A DNA stretch of 31,941 nt, from positions 1 to 31,941 of the forward strand of contig CAYRXW010000014.1 in NCBI GenBank assembly GCA_964428335.1. Direction: 5' to 3'. The DNA comes from GW2011-AR15 sp964428335 (GTDB lineage Archaea; Nanobdellota; Nanobdellia; Woesearchaeales; GW2011-AR15). The notes beneath the pieces are model-generated. The model saw nothing but the letters and a program-made list of their open reading frames with translations, was not told the DNA's origin and ran no database searches. Position 1 is the stretch's first letter. Each line of letters opens with the position of its first letter. Position numbers and translations under genes: made by a program. Below, one piece after another: positions 1 to 6,990 of this stretch.

Positions 1-840
1 TATTTCCCTTGTATCTTCAATTGAAATAATTCTCTGGTTTGGAGGGAAAAATGTCGCAAGAACGTTAAGCACAGAGGTTTTTCCTGATGCGGTTCCTCCT
101 GCAATTATTGCTGAAAGCTCATACTGCATAGAAAGCCAGATCAGTGCGGCTGTCTCATAATTCATTGTTCCATATTTCAAAAAATGCGCTATTGTAAATG
201 GATTTCTTGAGAACTTCCTGAATGTTATTGTGTTTCCACCGGTTGATATAGGAAATAATGTTGCGTTTACCCTGTCTCCTTCATTTAAGTGCGCGTCCAA
301 AAGAGGCTCAAGAACGCTTATCTGCCTTCCAACCTTCCTTCCTATCATTGTTGCATAATGCCTTGTCTTATCATCAGAATCAATAACTATGCTTGTCTTT
401 ACCCAGCCGTGCTTCTTATGATATATCCAGACAGGCTCATTTGCAGAATTTATTACAATCTCTTCTATCAAATCATCATTCATTAAAATTTCCAGGTTCC
501 CAAGACCAAGACTCTTCTGTATCAAATATGTACTGAGAAAATCCTTTGTCTTATCTTCCATATCTGGAAAATACTTATTTATAAGAACAGAAATTGTGTG
601 CTTGAATTTTTCTTCAACCTCAAGTGTCTTTTTTATATCTGTAATCTCAACAATACCAAGATTGACTTCATTGACAAGCTGCTGCCTGATTTTTTCCAGG
701 ATAAGTTCAGTAGTCTTACTGATTGTGGATATAGAAATGTTATATACCGGGACAAAGTCGCTGGACGAAACAATGGATATCTGGATAGGAATATCCTTAG
801 ACTTAAAACTATAAGTATCAATAACGGTCTCTTTTGCTAT
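1..840 (-). CDS. Type II/IV secretion (TadA/FlaI/GspE-like) ATPase, 3' end beyond window
   Basis: A reading frame runs from base 1 up to about 862 without a stop; 280 codons are counted from the proposed start. It encodes the N-terminal domain and the start of the RecA-like domain of an archaeal pilus/secretion ATPase, which hydrolyses ATP at the membrane to drive pilin or protein export. Visible are a Walker A motif GGTASGKTS and, near the window edge, FFPPNQRIISIEDTREI, a hallmark stretch of the VirB11/TadA family. Oddity: between the upstream in-frame stop and base 562 there is no ATG, GTG or TTG codon. The first ATG (559-561) would remove about 93 residues. The best start is ATA at 838-840, which has a GAGGTG ribosome-binding site (849-854) eight bases before it. 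The upstream coiled-coil gene ends at 857, so the two are probably translationally coupled. Family call confident; start inferred. Confidence 0.88.
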   Translation of the reverse strand, partial: MAKETVIDTYSFKSKDIPIQISIVSSSDFVPVYNISISTISKTTELILEKIRQQLVNEVNLGIVEITDIKKTLEVEEKFKHTISVLINKYFPDMEDKTKDFLSTYLIQKSLGLGNLEILMNDDLIEEIVINSANEPVWIYHKKHGWVKTSIVIDSDDKTRHYATMIGRKVGRQISVLEPLLDAHLNEGDRVNATLFPISTGGNTITFRKFSRNPFTIAHFLKYGTMNYETAALIWLSMQYELSAIIAGGTASGKTSVLNVLATFFPPNQRIISIEDTREI

Positions 841-848
841 CCTGGCCC

Positions 849-854
849 CACCTC
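849..854 (-). promoter_or_regulatory. Shine-Dalgarno site that decides the ATPase start
   Basis: GAGGTG on the minus strand, complementary to the archaeal 16S 3' end. It lies two bases after the stop of the coiled-coil gene and eight bases before the ATA codon at 838-840. There is no canonical start codon at a usable distance in the ATPase frame, so the site supports ATA as the start. Confidence 0.6.
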
Positions 855-856
855 TT

Positions 857-2011
857 TTAGCCTTTTATTAATTTAGTTAATTTTTCTAAATCTAGTTTAA
901 GGAAGCTTTTCTTTTTATTTATTTCTATATAGTCCTTTTCAAGCTCCCTTACATGAGAAGTAACTGTATTAGATTTTGTTGAAATATCAAAAGCAAGCGC
1001 TTTTTTCTCCAGTTTTTTAAATGATTCGTCAAGAGAATATTTTTCGCTCTCAATTCTTTTTATTAACTCTTCAACTTTATCTTTCTTATCAAAGAATTTT
1101 TTGAATTTGTCCTTAGCTTTTCTGCTTTCGTCAACCTGGCTTTTTATTGCCGCACTTTTTTCCCTTACTTTTGAAAGTATTTCTTCCTGTATTTTCAGTA
1201 TCTGCTCCTCATGCTTCTTTGCATCATCAAGCATAGGCTGAAGGCTTTTTTTCTTATAGAGTATGTTTTTTTCTATTGCTGAAATTGTTGATTCAAGTTG
1301 GACAGCACGCTTCTCAGAATTTTTTATTTCATCTTTTTCTGTCAGCATCTTGTTACTTATGTCTTTTGACGCATTGAGAATTGCTGTTATCCTTTTCATC
1401 AGCTCTTCTTCTTTTTCCTCTAAAGAAAGAAGCCGGTGCTCTTTGACTTTCGCTTCCCTTTTCTCTATATCAAGCTCTTCCAAAAGTTCCCTATGCTTTT
1501 TTTCCTCTATGTCAATCTCTTTATGGGCCTTGTCAATAACTTCATGAAACTCAGATACCTGCTTTTGTATTTCAGAATCAAGGTTCTTTTTCAGGTATTC
1601 ATACTTTTCCAGCTCTTTAACTTCTTTTGATACTTTTTCTATTTCTGTTCCTATGTCGTTTTTTAATGTGTCAAATTCTTTTTTTATTTTTTCCAGTCCC
1701 AAAGAATCACTCTCAAGTGTTTTCAGGCTGGATTCTACTTTTCTTACAAATGCATCTTTTTCAGAGGAATATTCCTTTTTCTTTACTTTTATCTCGCTTT
1801 CACTTAATTTTCTTTCAATAAGAAACGTTTTTGAAAATTGGTATTCAATGCTGATTATCTTTTCTTCCTCTAAAAAATTGGCCCATTCTTGAATCACAAC
1901 CTTGCTGATACCAAGCTTTTTTGCAGCGTCATCAACAGAAATCTTTTTTTCTGAATTGACTAGTGCCACTAACTTGTCTGCGCCGGTCTCTATATTTTTC
2001 ATTAAGTCCAT
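857..2011 (-). CDS. Winged-helix plus long coiled-coil protein, secretion-ATPase partner candidate
   Basis: 384 residues. Residues about 12-70 look like a winged helix (a helix-turn-helix-like segment ISVDDAAKKLGISKVVIQEW, then a short hairpin). Residues about 75-384 are almost entirely heptad-rich, Lys/Glu-rich coiled coil. There is no signal peptide or membrane segment, so it is probably cytoplasmic. I do not recognise a named family. It sits directly before the secretion ATPase gene, with the ATPase ribosome-binding site two bases after this stop codon, so the two are probably made together. This suggests, without proof, that it is an accessory or regulatory factor of the ATPase-driven machine. 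Alternatives are an SMC-like or chromatin-associated coiled coil. The upstream neighbour is rpp30, 15 bases away. Confidence 0.75.
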   Translation of the reverse strand: MDLMKNIETGADKLVALVNSEKKISVDDAAKKLGISKVVIQEWANFLEEEKIISIEYQFSKTFLIERKLSESEIKVKKKEYSSEKDAFVRKVESSLKTLESDSLGLEKIKKEFDTLKNDIGTEIEKVSKEVKELEKYEYLKKNLDSEIQKQVSEFHEVIDKAHKEIDIEEKKHRELLEELDIEKREAKVKEHRLLSLEEKEEELMKRITAILNASKDISNKMLTEKDEIKNSEKRAVQLESTISAIEKNILYKKKSLQPMLDDAKKHEEQILKIQEEILSKVREKSAAIKSQVDESRKAKDKFKKFFDKKDKVEELIKRIESEKYSLDESFKKLEKKALAFDISTKSNTVTSHVRELEKDYIEINKKKSFLKLDLEKLTKLIKG

Positions 2012-2026
2012 TAAAAGACGGCAGCT

Positions 2027-2524
2027 TTAAAAATCTTGCGTTAAGAAATTATAAAAATTCGACAGCGCTTCCTTTTTAAGGCCTAAGTATCTTGCAAAAG
2101 CCAAAAGTTCCTCTTTTGACCTTAGTCCAAGCGCAGATTTTGCAAAAGAAGCAACCATTACAGGGATATGATATTTCCTGCAAAGCTTTACTATAAACTT
2201 CACTTTTTCAAGCGTTTCTTGGTTAGCTAGGAAGTCAGTAAAAGAAACAGCAACAATGCACCTGTTTTCTTTTAATTCTTTGAAGTATACATGATTTATT
2301 TTCATTGGGGAATTAAACTTTCTTTCCCAGCTTAAGTTTTGAATTATGCATATATGGTTCTTTTGGATTGGCTTTTCGAATACAAAAAAGAGAGGTCTGT
2401 TTTTTATCTGGAAATCTGGTTTTATGTTGCTTCCAACGAAATAAATGCCAGCTATCCCTAATTTTTTTGAGGTTTCCAAGACTTCCTTTTCCTTTCCGTT
2501 TGCATGGCAAATATCTACGAACAT
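2027..2524 (-). CDS. rnp3: RNase P protein component 3 (Rpp30-like)
   Basis: 165 residues resembling archaeal Rpp30, a PHP/TIM-barrel protein that binds RNase P RNA with Pop5 and helps mature tRNA 5' ends. Supporting features are the N-terminal MFVDIC strand, the middle segment ending in a strand with LCRKYHIPVMVASFAKS, and the C-terminal LRSKEELLAFARYLGL, which matches the usual 'dlrsp.el..l.r.lGl' ending of the family. It is shorter than typical archaeal Rpp30 (about 200-240 residues), as expected for a reduced genome. Its start overlaps the end of the ttuA-like gene by 10 bases, so the two are cotranscribed. Family assignment is from pattern memory; moderately sure. Confidence 0.72.
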   Translation of the reverse strand: MFVDICHANGKEKEVLETSKKLGIAGIYFVGSNIKPDFQIKNRPLFFVFEKPIQKNHICIIQNLSWERKFNSPMKINHVYFKELKENRCIVAVSFTDFLANQETLEKVKFIVKLCRKYHIPVMVASFAKSALGLRSKEELLAFARYLGLKKEALSNFYNFLTQDF

Positions 2525-3369
2525 TTTATTTTTCCCATATACTTACATGTATTGCATATATCTGATGAAGAATTCTCCCCGCATATTTTGCAGGTTTTTG
2601 CATTATTTTCTAGTTTTAGGTTAAGCGATAAAAACCAATTAAGTATATTTTTCTTTGTTCCGGGAAGTTTTGCTTCTGTTTCATTTAGATAGTCCCTTAT
2701 CCTTAACCTGAATGATTTTGAGACATTTGGGCATTCATTAAAATCATCAGTAAGGCCGCATAAGAATGAATATGCCATCATCTCTTTTTCTGTGCAAAAA
2801 TATAATGGTTTCACACGTTTTGTAAAATTTTTTACTTTTCTTTTTCCAGATATCGGCCCCTGCCTAGCAAGCGCGTTTATATTGTTTTTAAGCAGATTCA
2901 TAAGGACTGCCTGTGCCTCATCATCAAGGTTATGTCCTGTTGCTATCACATCATATTCCCTTGAATATAGATTTAATAAGTACCTTCTGAATATCCCGCA
3001 CACAGTGCACGGTCTTTCTCCTGTTTTCACTATCTTATATAGTGGTTTTCCAATTTTTTCCTTGAATGAAACAATCCTTAGTTTTATTTTATTTACCTTG
3101 CAGAAAACAGCCAGCGTACTAAGGCTTTTATCCCTATAGCCGGGAATCCCTTCGTCTATTGCCAGGGCGCTTACATTATATCCAAATTTCTTAAGCATGT
3201 ACAGAAGCGCCAGAGAATCCTTTCCTCCTGACGCAGCAACAGCAACAGTTTCTTTTTTTGATAGCAGCTTATATTTTTTTATTGTTTCCTTTACCTTATC
3301 TTCTAAGTATTCTATAAAGTGATCCTTGCAATAGTCCTGAAACACTTTTTTCTTTTCACAGCAAGGCAT
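2515..3369 (-). CDS. ttuA: TtuA/NcsA-type tRNA 2-thiouridine synthetase
   Basis: 284 residues. Members adenylate a tRNA uridine and replace an oxygen with sulfur supplied by a ubiquitin-like carrier. Visible: an N-terminal zinc site (C3/C4, C14, H17); the PP-loop ATP pyrophosphatase motif SGGKDS (47-52); ERPCTVCG with C121 and C124, plus C213, the three cysteines that bind a [4Fe-4S] cluster in this family; HNLDDEAQ (146-153); and a C-terminal zinc site (C260, C263, C272, C275). All expected cysteines are present, so it should be active. It lies two bases after the ubiquitin-like carrier gene, which ends in Gly-Gly, and so forms a carrier/enzyme pair. Whether the target is U54 (TtuA) or the wobble U34 (NcsA/Ncs6) cannot be told from sequence alone. 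Confidence 0.92.
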   Translation of the reverse strand: MPCCEKKKVFQDYCKDHFIEYLEDKVKETIKKYKLLSKKETVAVAASGGKDSLALLYMLKKFGYNVSALAIDEGIPGYRDKSLSTLAVFCKVNKIKLRIVSFKEKIGKPLYKIVKTGERPCTVCGIFRRYLLNLYSREYDVIATGHNLDDEAQAVLMNLLKNNINALARQGPISGKRKVKNFTKRVKPLYFCTEKEMMAYSFLCGLTDDFNECPNVSKSFRLRIRDYLNETEAKLPGTKKNILNWFLSLNLKLENNAKTCKICGENSSSDICNTCKYMGKIKCS

Positions 3370-3371
3370 GT

Positions 3372-3566
3372 TTATCCGCCACTTACGACACTAAGTATCT
3401 TTATCTTATCATTATTTTTTAGGATTTCTTCTTCTGTGACAAGCTCCCCGTTCCTTACAACTATCACCGTTTCCTTATTTAGCTTAAGCTCTTTAAGAAG
3501 CTCATTTACTGTGCCGTTAAATTCTTTCTTAATGCTCTTCTTTGGCTTATCTATCTGAATTTCCAT
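3372..3566 (-). CDS. ttuB: Ubiquitin-like sulfur carrier (ThiS/MoaD/TtuB/SAMP type)
   Basis: 64 residues with a beta-grasp pattern and the C-terminal VVSGG. The terminal Gly-Gly is the site that E1-like enzymes adenylate and convert to a thiocarboxylate. The N-terminal MEIQID strand, the NGTVNELLKELKLN helix and the NGELVTEEEIL segment all fit the family. The next gene, two bases away, is a TtuA/NcsA thiolase, and an E1-like gene is divergent across a shared promoter. The simplest role is therefore sulfur donor for tRNA thiolation, with possible protein conjugation (sampylation) as a second role. ATG start with a TATA box about 26 bases upstream, so probably leaderless. Confidence 0.9.
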   Translation of the reverse strand: MEIQIDKPKKSIKKEFNGTVNELLKELKLNKETVIVVRNGELVTEEEILKNNDKIKILSVVSGG

Positions 3567-3585
3567 GAAATAATGGAGAAAACGC

Positions 3586-3610
3586 TTTATTATAAATGTT
3601 AGTTATAAAA
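3586..3610. promoter_or_regulatory. Divergent promoter for the sulfur carrier and E1 genes
   Basis: The 68-base gap holds two TATA-like boxes. ATTATAAA (3589-3596; TTTATAAT on the minus strand) is centred about 26 bases before the carrier ATG. TTATAAAA (3603-3610) is centred about 28 bases before the E1 ATG. Both spacings fit leaderless archaeal transcripts, and neither start codon has a clear SD. Sharing this short region suggests coordinate expression. Confidence 0.6.
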
Positions 3611-3634
3611 ATAGCATAGGATTCCTGTTAGATT

Positions 3635-4459
3635 ATGGATGTTGCAATAATAGGCATAGGTTCTCTGGGAAGTGTTACAGCCAAAAGACTGAGCAAGATA
3701 AAGGGAATAAAGATTAGGCTTTATGATCGTGACTATGTTGAATTTTCCAATCTATCAAGGCAGCCGTTTTATGATAAAGCAGATGTCGGGAAGATAAAGA
3801 CAGAGGCAGCAGCATCAAAACTAAAAAATGCGAAAGGTTTTTTTTTAGAGATTACAAAAGAGAGCATAAAACAACTAGGTAAGCCGGATATTTTAATCTG
3901 CCTGACAGACAGCATGGAAAACAAGTTTCTGGTAAATGATTACTGCAAAAAAAACAAAATCAGGGCTGTTTTTGGAAGCGCAATTGAGGAAAGGGCAATG
4001 ATATTTATCAATGATGAGAGCTGTTTTAGATGCGCTTTTTTGGATTCTGAGGATGAGAGCTGCGACATTTCCGGAATATCTCCAGACACGGCAAAAATTG
4101 TTGCAAAAATAATTTTTGAAGAAGTCATTAAAATAAAAGCAGGAAAAAAAAGTTACGGGCTGATATATGCAAATAAGAATAAAATTCAAAGAATAATAGT
4201 AAAGAAAAGCAAGAACTGTGAGGCATGCAGCAAAAAATACATTTTTTTGAAAAAAAATATTGAAAAGATATCTAGACTTTGCGGCGGGAGTTACATCATA
4301 AGGACTGAATTTGACTTTAGAAAATTAAAAGGAACAAGGTTTAATAATGTTGTGCATATAGAAGGAAACAGCTTTTTCTCTGATGGAAGGGCTTTTATCA
4401 AGGCAGAAAATGAGAAAGACGCAGTTAAAATATTCAATTCTTTAGTTCAGAATCAATGA
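3635..4459 (+). CDS. ubaA: E1-like adenylyltransferase (ThiF/MoeB/UbaA family)
   Basis: 274 residues. The enzyme adenylates the C-terminal Gly of ubiquitin-like carriers so that sulfur can be loaded. Visible: nucleotide-binding GIGSLG (7-12); RDYVEFSNLSRQPFY (32-46) with the family Asp/Glu, Asn and Arg; DVGKIK (50-55); the Mg-binding region CLTDSMENK (89-97); two CxxC pairs for structural zinc (C130/C133 and C195/C198); and C143 in ESCDISGISP, where the family has its catalytic cysteine. About 60 residues follow the second CxxC, a small extra domain I cannot assign. It is divergent from the carrier/thiolase operon, so it is probably the E1 for that carrier. Its last 26 bases overlap the 3' end of the DsbA-like gene on the other strand. 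Confidence 0.9.
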   Translation: MDVAIIGIGSLGSVTAKRLSKIKGIKIRLYDRDYVEFSNLSRQPFYDKADVGKIKTEAAASKLKNAKGFFLEITKESIKQLGKPDILICLTDSMENKFLVNDYCKKNKIRAVFGSAIEERAMIFINDESCFRCAFLDSEDESCDISGISPDTAKIVAKIIFEEVIKIKAGKKSYGLIYANKNKIQRIIVKKSKNCEACSKKYIFLKKNIEKISRLCGGSYIIRTEFDFRKLKGTRFNNVVHIEGNSFFSDGRAFIKAENEKDAVKIFNSLVQNQ

Positions 4460-5330
4460 TGTTCTTGAAATACCTGTATGGTTTTGGTCCTACAACTGTC
4501 GTGTTTCCAATGAAAAATGTAGGTGTTCCATAAATCCCTGCCTTTTTTCCATCTTCAAAATCCTTTTCGACTTCTGTCCTGGCTGCTTCAGATGTTAAGC
4601 AGGAATTGAACTGAGCTATGTTTAGACCTATTGAACTGGCAACACTCTCTGCGTCTTTTACTTCAAATATCTTATCATGGTATTCCCAAAATTTTCCCTG
4701 TTCGTTTGCGCAAAAAGCACCAATTGACAAATCTTTTGAACTATTGTGCGTAGGAAGCGGGAAGTCCCTGAAGACAAATTTTACATCTGGATAGTTTTTA
4801 ATTATTTCTTTAACAGCTGTCTGTGCTTCTTTTGTGAATGGGCAGGTATAGCATCCAAATTCAATTATTGTCAGTTTTGCGTCTTCTTTACCAAGGAAAG
4901 GATCATCATCTGCTGTAGGTGTTACAAGGATTTTTTCTGTCACTAAACTTGGATCTTCGCAGCTGTATTCTTCTTTTGCATTTAATGCATCAAAGACGCA
5001 GAAAGCATCTGAATTTTCTCCGTTGCAGTTACCATATACCGCATAAAAGTAAACTCCCCTCAGTGAGAATACAATTGAAAGAACCATAAGTATTGTGAAT
5101 GTCCAAGATATTATCTCAAAATATTTTACAGTGAACCTTGCCAGCTTAAGGTTTTTCCTTGAAATCATCCCTATTAGCTGTGACCTTAGTTGCTGGTCCA
5201 TTCCAGACTGGCATGGCCTGAAAGTAACTCTCCTAAAGACACAATCAACAGCTTTCTTTGCAAGTTCTCTATATCTTACGCTAAATATACCTAAGATACT
5301 AAAGACAACCAGAGCTACAAGGCATATCAT
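4434..5330 (-). CDS. Membrane-anchored DsbA-family thiol-disulfide oxidoreductase
   Basis: 298 residues. Two membrane helices (about 1-19 and 71-96) precede an extracytoplasmic thioredoxin-fold domain (about 135-298). The active site is C160-Y-T-C163 within EFGCYTCPFTKEA, and the cis-proline loop is GTPTFFIG (P270). The domain order and PLPTHNSS/WEYHDKIFE segments match DsbA-like proteins that oxidise or isomerise cysteines of exported proteins. The segment between the helices (CVFRRVTFRPCQSG and onward) and NCNGENSDAFC just after the second helix contain further cysteines that could take part in electron transfer. It has its own TATA box and is not fused to the SUF operon. The ORF is convergent with the E1 gene and overlaps it by 26 bases. 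Confidence 0.88.
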   Translation of the reverse strand: MICLVALVVFSILGIFSVRYRELAKKAVDCVFRRVTFRPCQSGMDQQLRSQLIGMISRKNLKLARFTVKYFEIISWTFTILMVLSIVFSLRGVYFYAVYGNCNGENSDAFCVFDALNAKEEYSCEDPSLVTEKILVTPTADDDPFLGKEDAKLTIIEFGCYTCPFTKEAQTAVKEIIKNYPDVKFVFRDFPLPTHNSSKDLSIGAFCANEQGKFWEYHDKIFEVKDAESVASSIGLNIAQFNSCLTSEAARTEVEKDFEDGKKAGIYGTPTFFIGNTTVVGPKPYRYFKNIIDSELKN

Positions 5331-5355
5331 AAAATTAATAGAGTTGTGAAGTTAT

Positions 5356-5366
5356 TTTTATATGTA
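5356..5366 (-). promoter_or_regulatory. TATA box of the DsbA-like gene
   Basis: The minus strand reads CATATAAAAA, centred about 29 bases before the ATG at 5330. It lies in the 42-base gap after sufU, so the DsbA-like gene can be transcribed independently of the SUF operon. Confidence 0.5.
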
Positions 5367-5372
5367 GTGGTA

Positions 5373-5753
5373 TTATTTCTTCCCAAGATATTCATAAGCA
5401 CCAAGCTTTGCAACTTTCAATGGAAGCATGGCGCATTTTATCCTTACGTGGCTTAGTTCAATCCCAAGCATCTCTTTTATATCCTTTTCGTCTATGTTCT
5501 TTAGCTCTTCGAGCTTTTTACCAATCAGTTTTTCTGTCAGCATCGAAGCGCTTGCTGTAGAGATTGCACAGCCATGGCCACTGAACTTTATATCTTCTAT
5601 CATTCCATCTTTTATCTTGAATTCGAAATCAAACGTATCCCCACATAAAGGATTTGAATCATGTGCTTTTGCATCAGGGCTTTTGATATTTCCAAAATTT
5701 CTTGGATTCTCGTAATGGTCAAGAATGTTTTCTTTATACATGTCAAGGCTCAT
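5373..5753 (-). CDS. sufU: SufU/IscU-type Fe-S cluster scaffold
   Basis: 126 residues from ATG 5753, with a GTGATG stretch just before it. An upstream start at 5792 would add 13 residues of poor family match inside sufS. Conserved ligand cysteines are C37 (PLCGD), C62 (GHGCAIS) and C107 (RIKCAMLP). The KCA.LP form is typical of SufU. Compared with Bacillus SufU, the stretch between the second and third cysteines lacks the usual insertion of roughly 18 residues, so this is a short variant. It follows sufS after a 7-base gap and ends the operon. It can act as scaffold or as sulfur acceptor for SufS; sequence alone does not decide which. Confidence 0.93.
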   Translation of the reverse strand: MSLDMYKENILDHYENPRNFGNIKSPDAKAHDSNPLCGDTFDFEFKIKDGMIEDIKFSGHGCAISTASASMLTEKLIGKKLEELKNIDEKDIKEMLGIELSHVRIKCAMLPLKVAKLGAYEYLGKK

Positions 5754-5760
5754 TTTTTCA

Positions 5761-6990
5761 TCACTTCCCAAAAATCTGCTGGACTTTTGCAAGCCCTTCA
5801 GCCAATATATCTATCTCTTTTTCTGTGTTATAGATGTAAAATGATGCCCTGCAAGTTGACTTCTGTCCAAGCTTTTCTGTCATAGGCTGTGCGCAATGCA
5901 TTCCAGTCCTGATTGCAACGCCGTATTCCGAATCTAAAATACCTCCGACATCATGAGGATGTATCCCTTTAAGGTTAAATGTTATCAAACCAGATCTTAT
6001 TTTAGTATCTCTCGGCCCATAGAATTCGATGTCTTTTATTTCAGATAATTTTTCAAATCCATAATCAAGCAGCTCAAGTTCATGCTTTCTAACATTTTCC
6101 ATCCCAATTTTTTTTAAGTAATCTGCAGCGACACCAAAAGCAATCCCTCCACCAATATCAGGAGTTCCTGCCTCAAATTTCCATGGAAGGTCATTAAATG
6201 TTGTCTTTTCAAGCTTAACTTCCCTAATCATATCTCCACCGCCAAGGAAAGGATGCATTTTTTCCAAAATCTCTTTTTTTGCATATAATGCGCCTGTTCC
6301 TGTCGGAGCAAGCATCTTATGCCCGGAAAATGAGAAGAAATCAGCGTCAATCTTTCTTACATCAATTGGAAGATGAGGCGTGCTTTGAGCCCCGTCAACA
6401 GAAAATAATGCTTTATTGTCATGAGCTATTTTCCCAATTTCCTTGACATCATTTATTGTTCCGACAACGTTTGAGGCATGGACACAAGTCACTAATTTTG
6501 TTTTGCTCGTTATTTTTTTATTCAGGTCTTCTAAATCAAGTGTTCCGTCTTCATTCACATCTGCAAAATTAACCTTTACTCCTCTCTCCCTCAAGAACTG
6601 CCAGGGCACTATGTTTGCATGATGCTCCATAACTGTTGATAAAATCTCATCACCCGGTTTTAATTCATGCATTGCCCAGCCATACATTATAAGGTTCATG
6701 GCTTCTGTTGCATTCCTGACAAAAACAGTCTCTTCAAATGGATGCTTTGCATTTACAAACTTTCCAATTTTTTCGTGCGCCTTGTCATAAAGCTCAGACG
6801 CTTCCTGGCTTAACTGATGGACACCACGATGGATGTTTGCATTATGCTCTTCATAATACTCTTTTAATGTGTCAATCACAATTCTTGGCTTTTGCGTTGT
6901 TGCTGCATTGTCAAGATACACAAGATTCTTTCCATTAATCTTCCTATTAAGAATCGGGAAATCTTCCCTTATTTTTTCTGGGTTAAACAT
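5761..6990 (-). CDS. sufS: SufS cysteine desulfurase
   Basis: 409 residues, the normal length. This PLP enzyme takes sulfur from cysteine and holds it as a persulfide. Visible: LDNAATTQKP near the N-terminus; MEHHAN (121-126) with the histidine that stacks on PLP; SVDGAQS (197-203); the PLP lysine K225 in FSFSGHK; FEAGTPDIGG (272-281); and the catalytic C366 in RTGMHCAQP, the short-loop type II arrangement. It overlaps the end of sufD by 8 bases and is followed by sufU, which supports a SUF-type SufS/SufU pair. It is the only desulfurase in the window, so it may also supply sulfur for the TtuA pathway. Confidence 0.97.
   Translation of the reverse strand: MFNPEKIREDFPILNRKINGKNLVYLDNAATTQKPRIVIDTLKEYYEEHNANIHRGVHQLSQEASELYDKAHEKIGKFVNAKHPFEETVFVRNATEAMNLIMYGWAMHELKPGDEILSTVMEHHANIVPWQFLRERGVKVNFADVNEDGTLDLEDLNKKITSKTKLVTCVHASNVVGTINDVKEIGKIAHDNKALFSVDGAQSTPHLPIDVRKIDADFFSFSGHKMLAPTGTGALYAKKEILEKMHPFLGGGDMIREVKLEKTTFNDLPWKFEAGTPDIGGGIAFGVAADYLKKIGMENVRKHELELLDYGFEKLSEIKDIEFYGPRDTKIRSGLITFNLKGIHPHDVGGILDSEYGVAIRTGMHCAQPMTEKLGQKSTCRASFYIYNTEKEIDILAEGLAKVQQIFGK

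Noticed and set aside
4434..4459. Overlap of the E1 and DsbA genes as a possible fusion or frameshift
   Set aside because: The genes are convergent on opposite strands and both proteins end normally. This is ordinary compact packing.
5754..5792. Longer SufU start inside sufS
   Set aside because: The added residues do not match the family. ATG 5753 begins at the usual SufU N-terminus.
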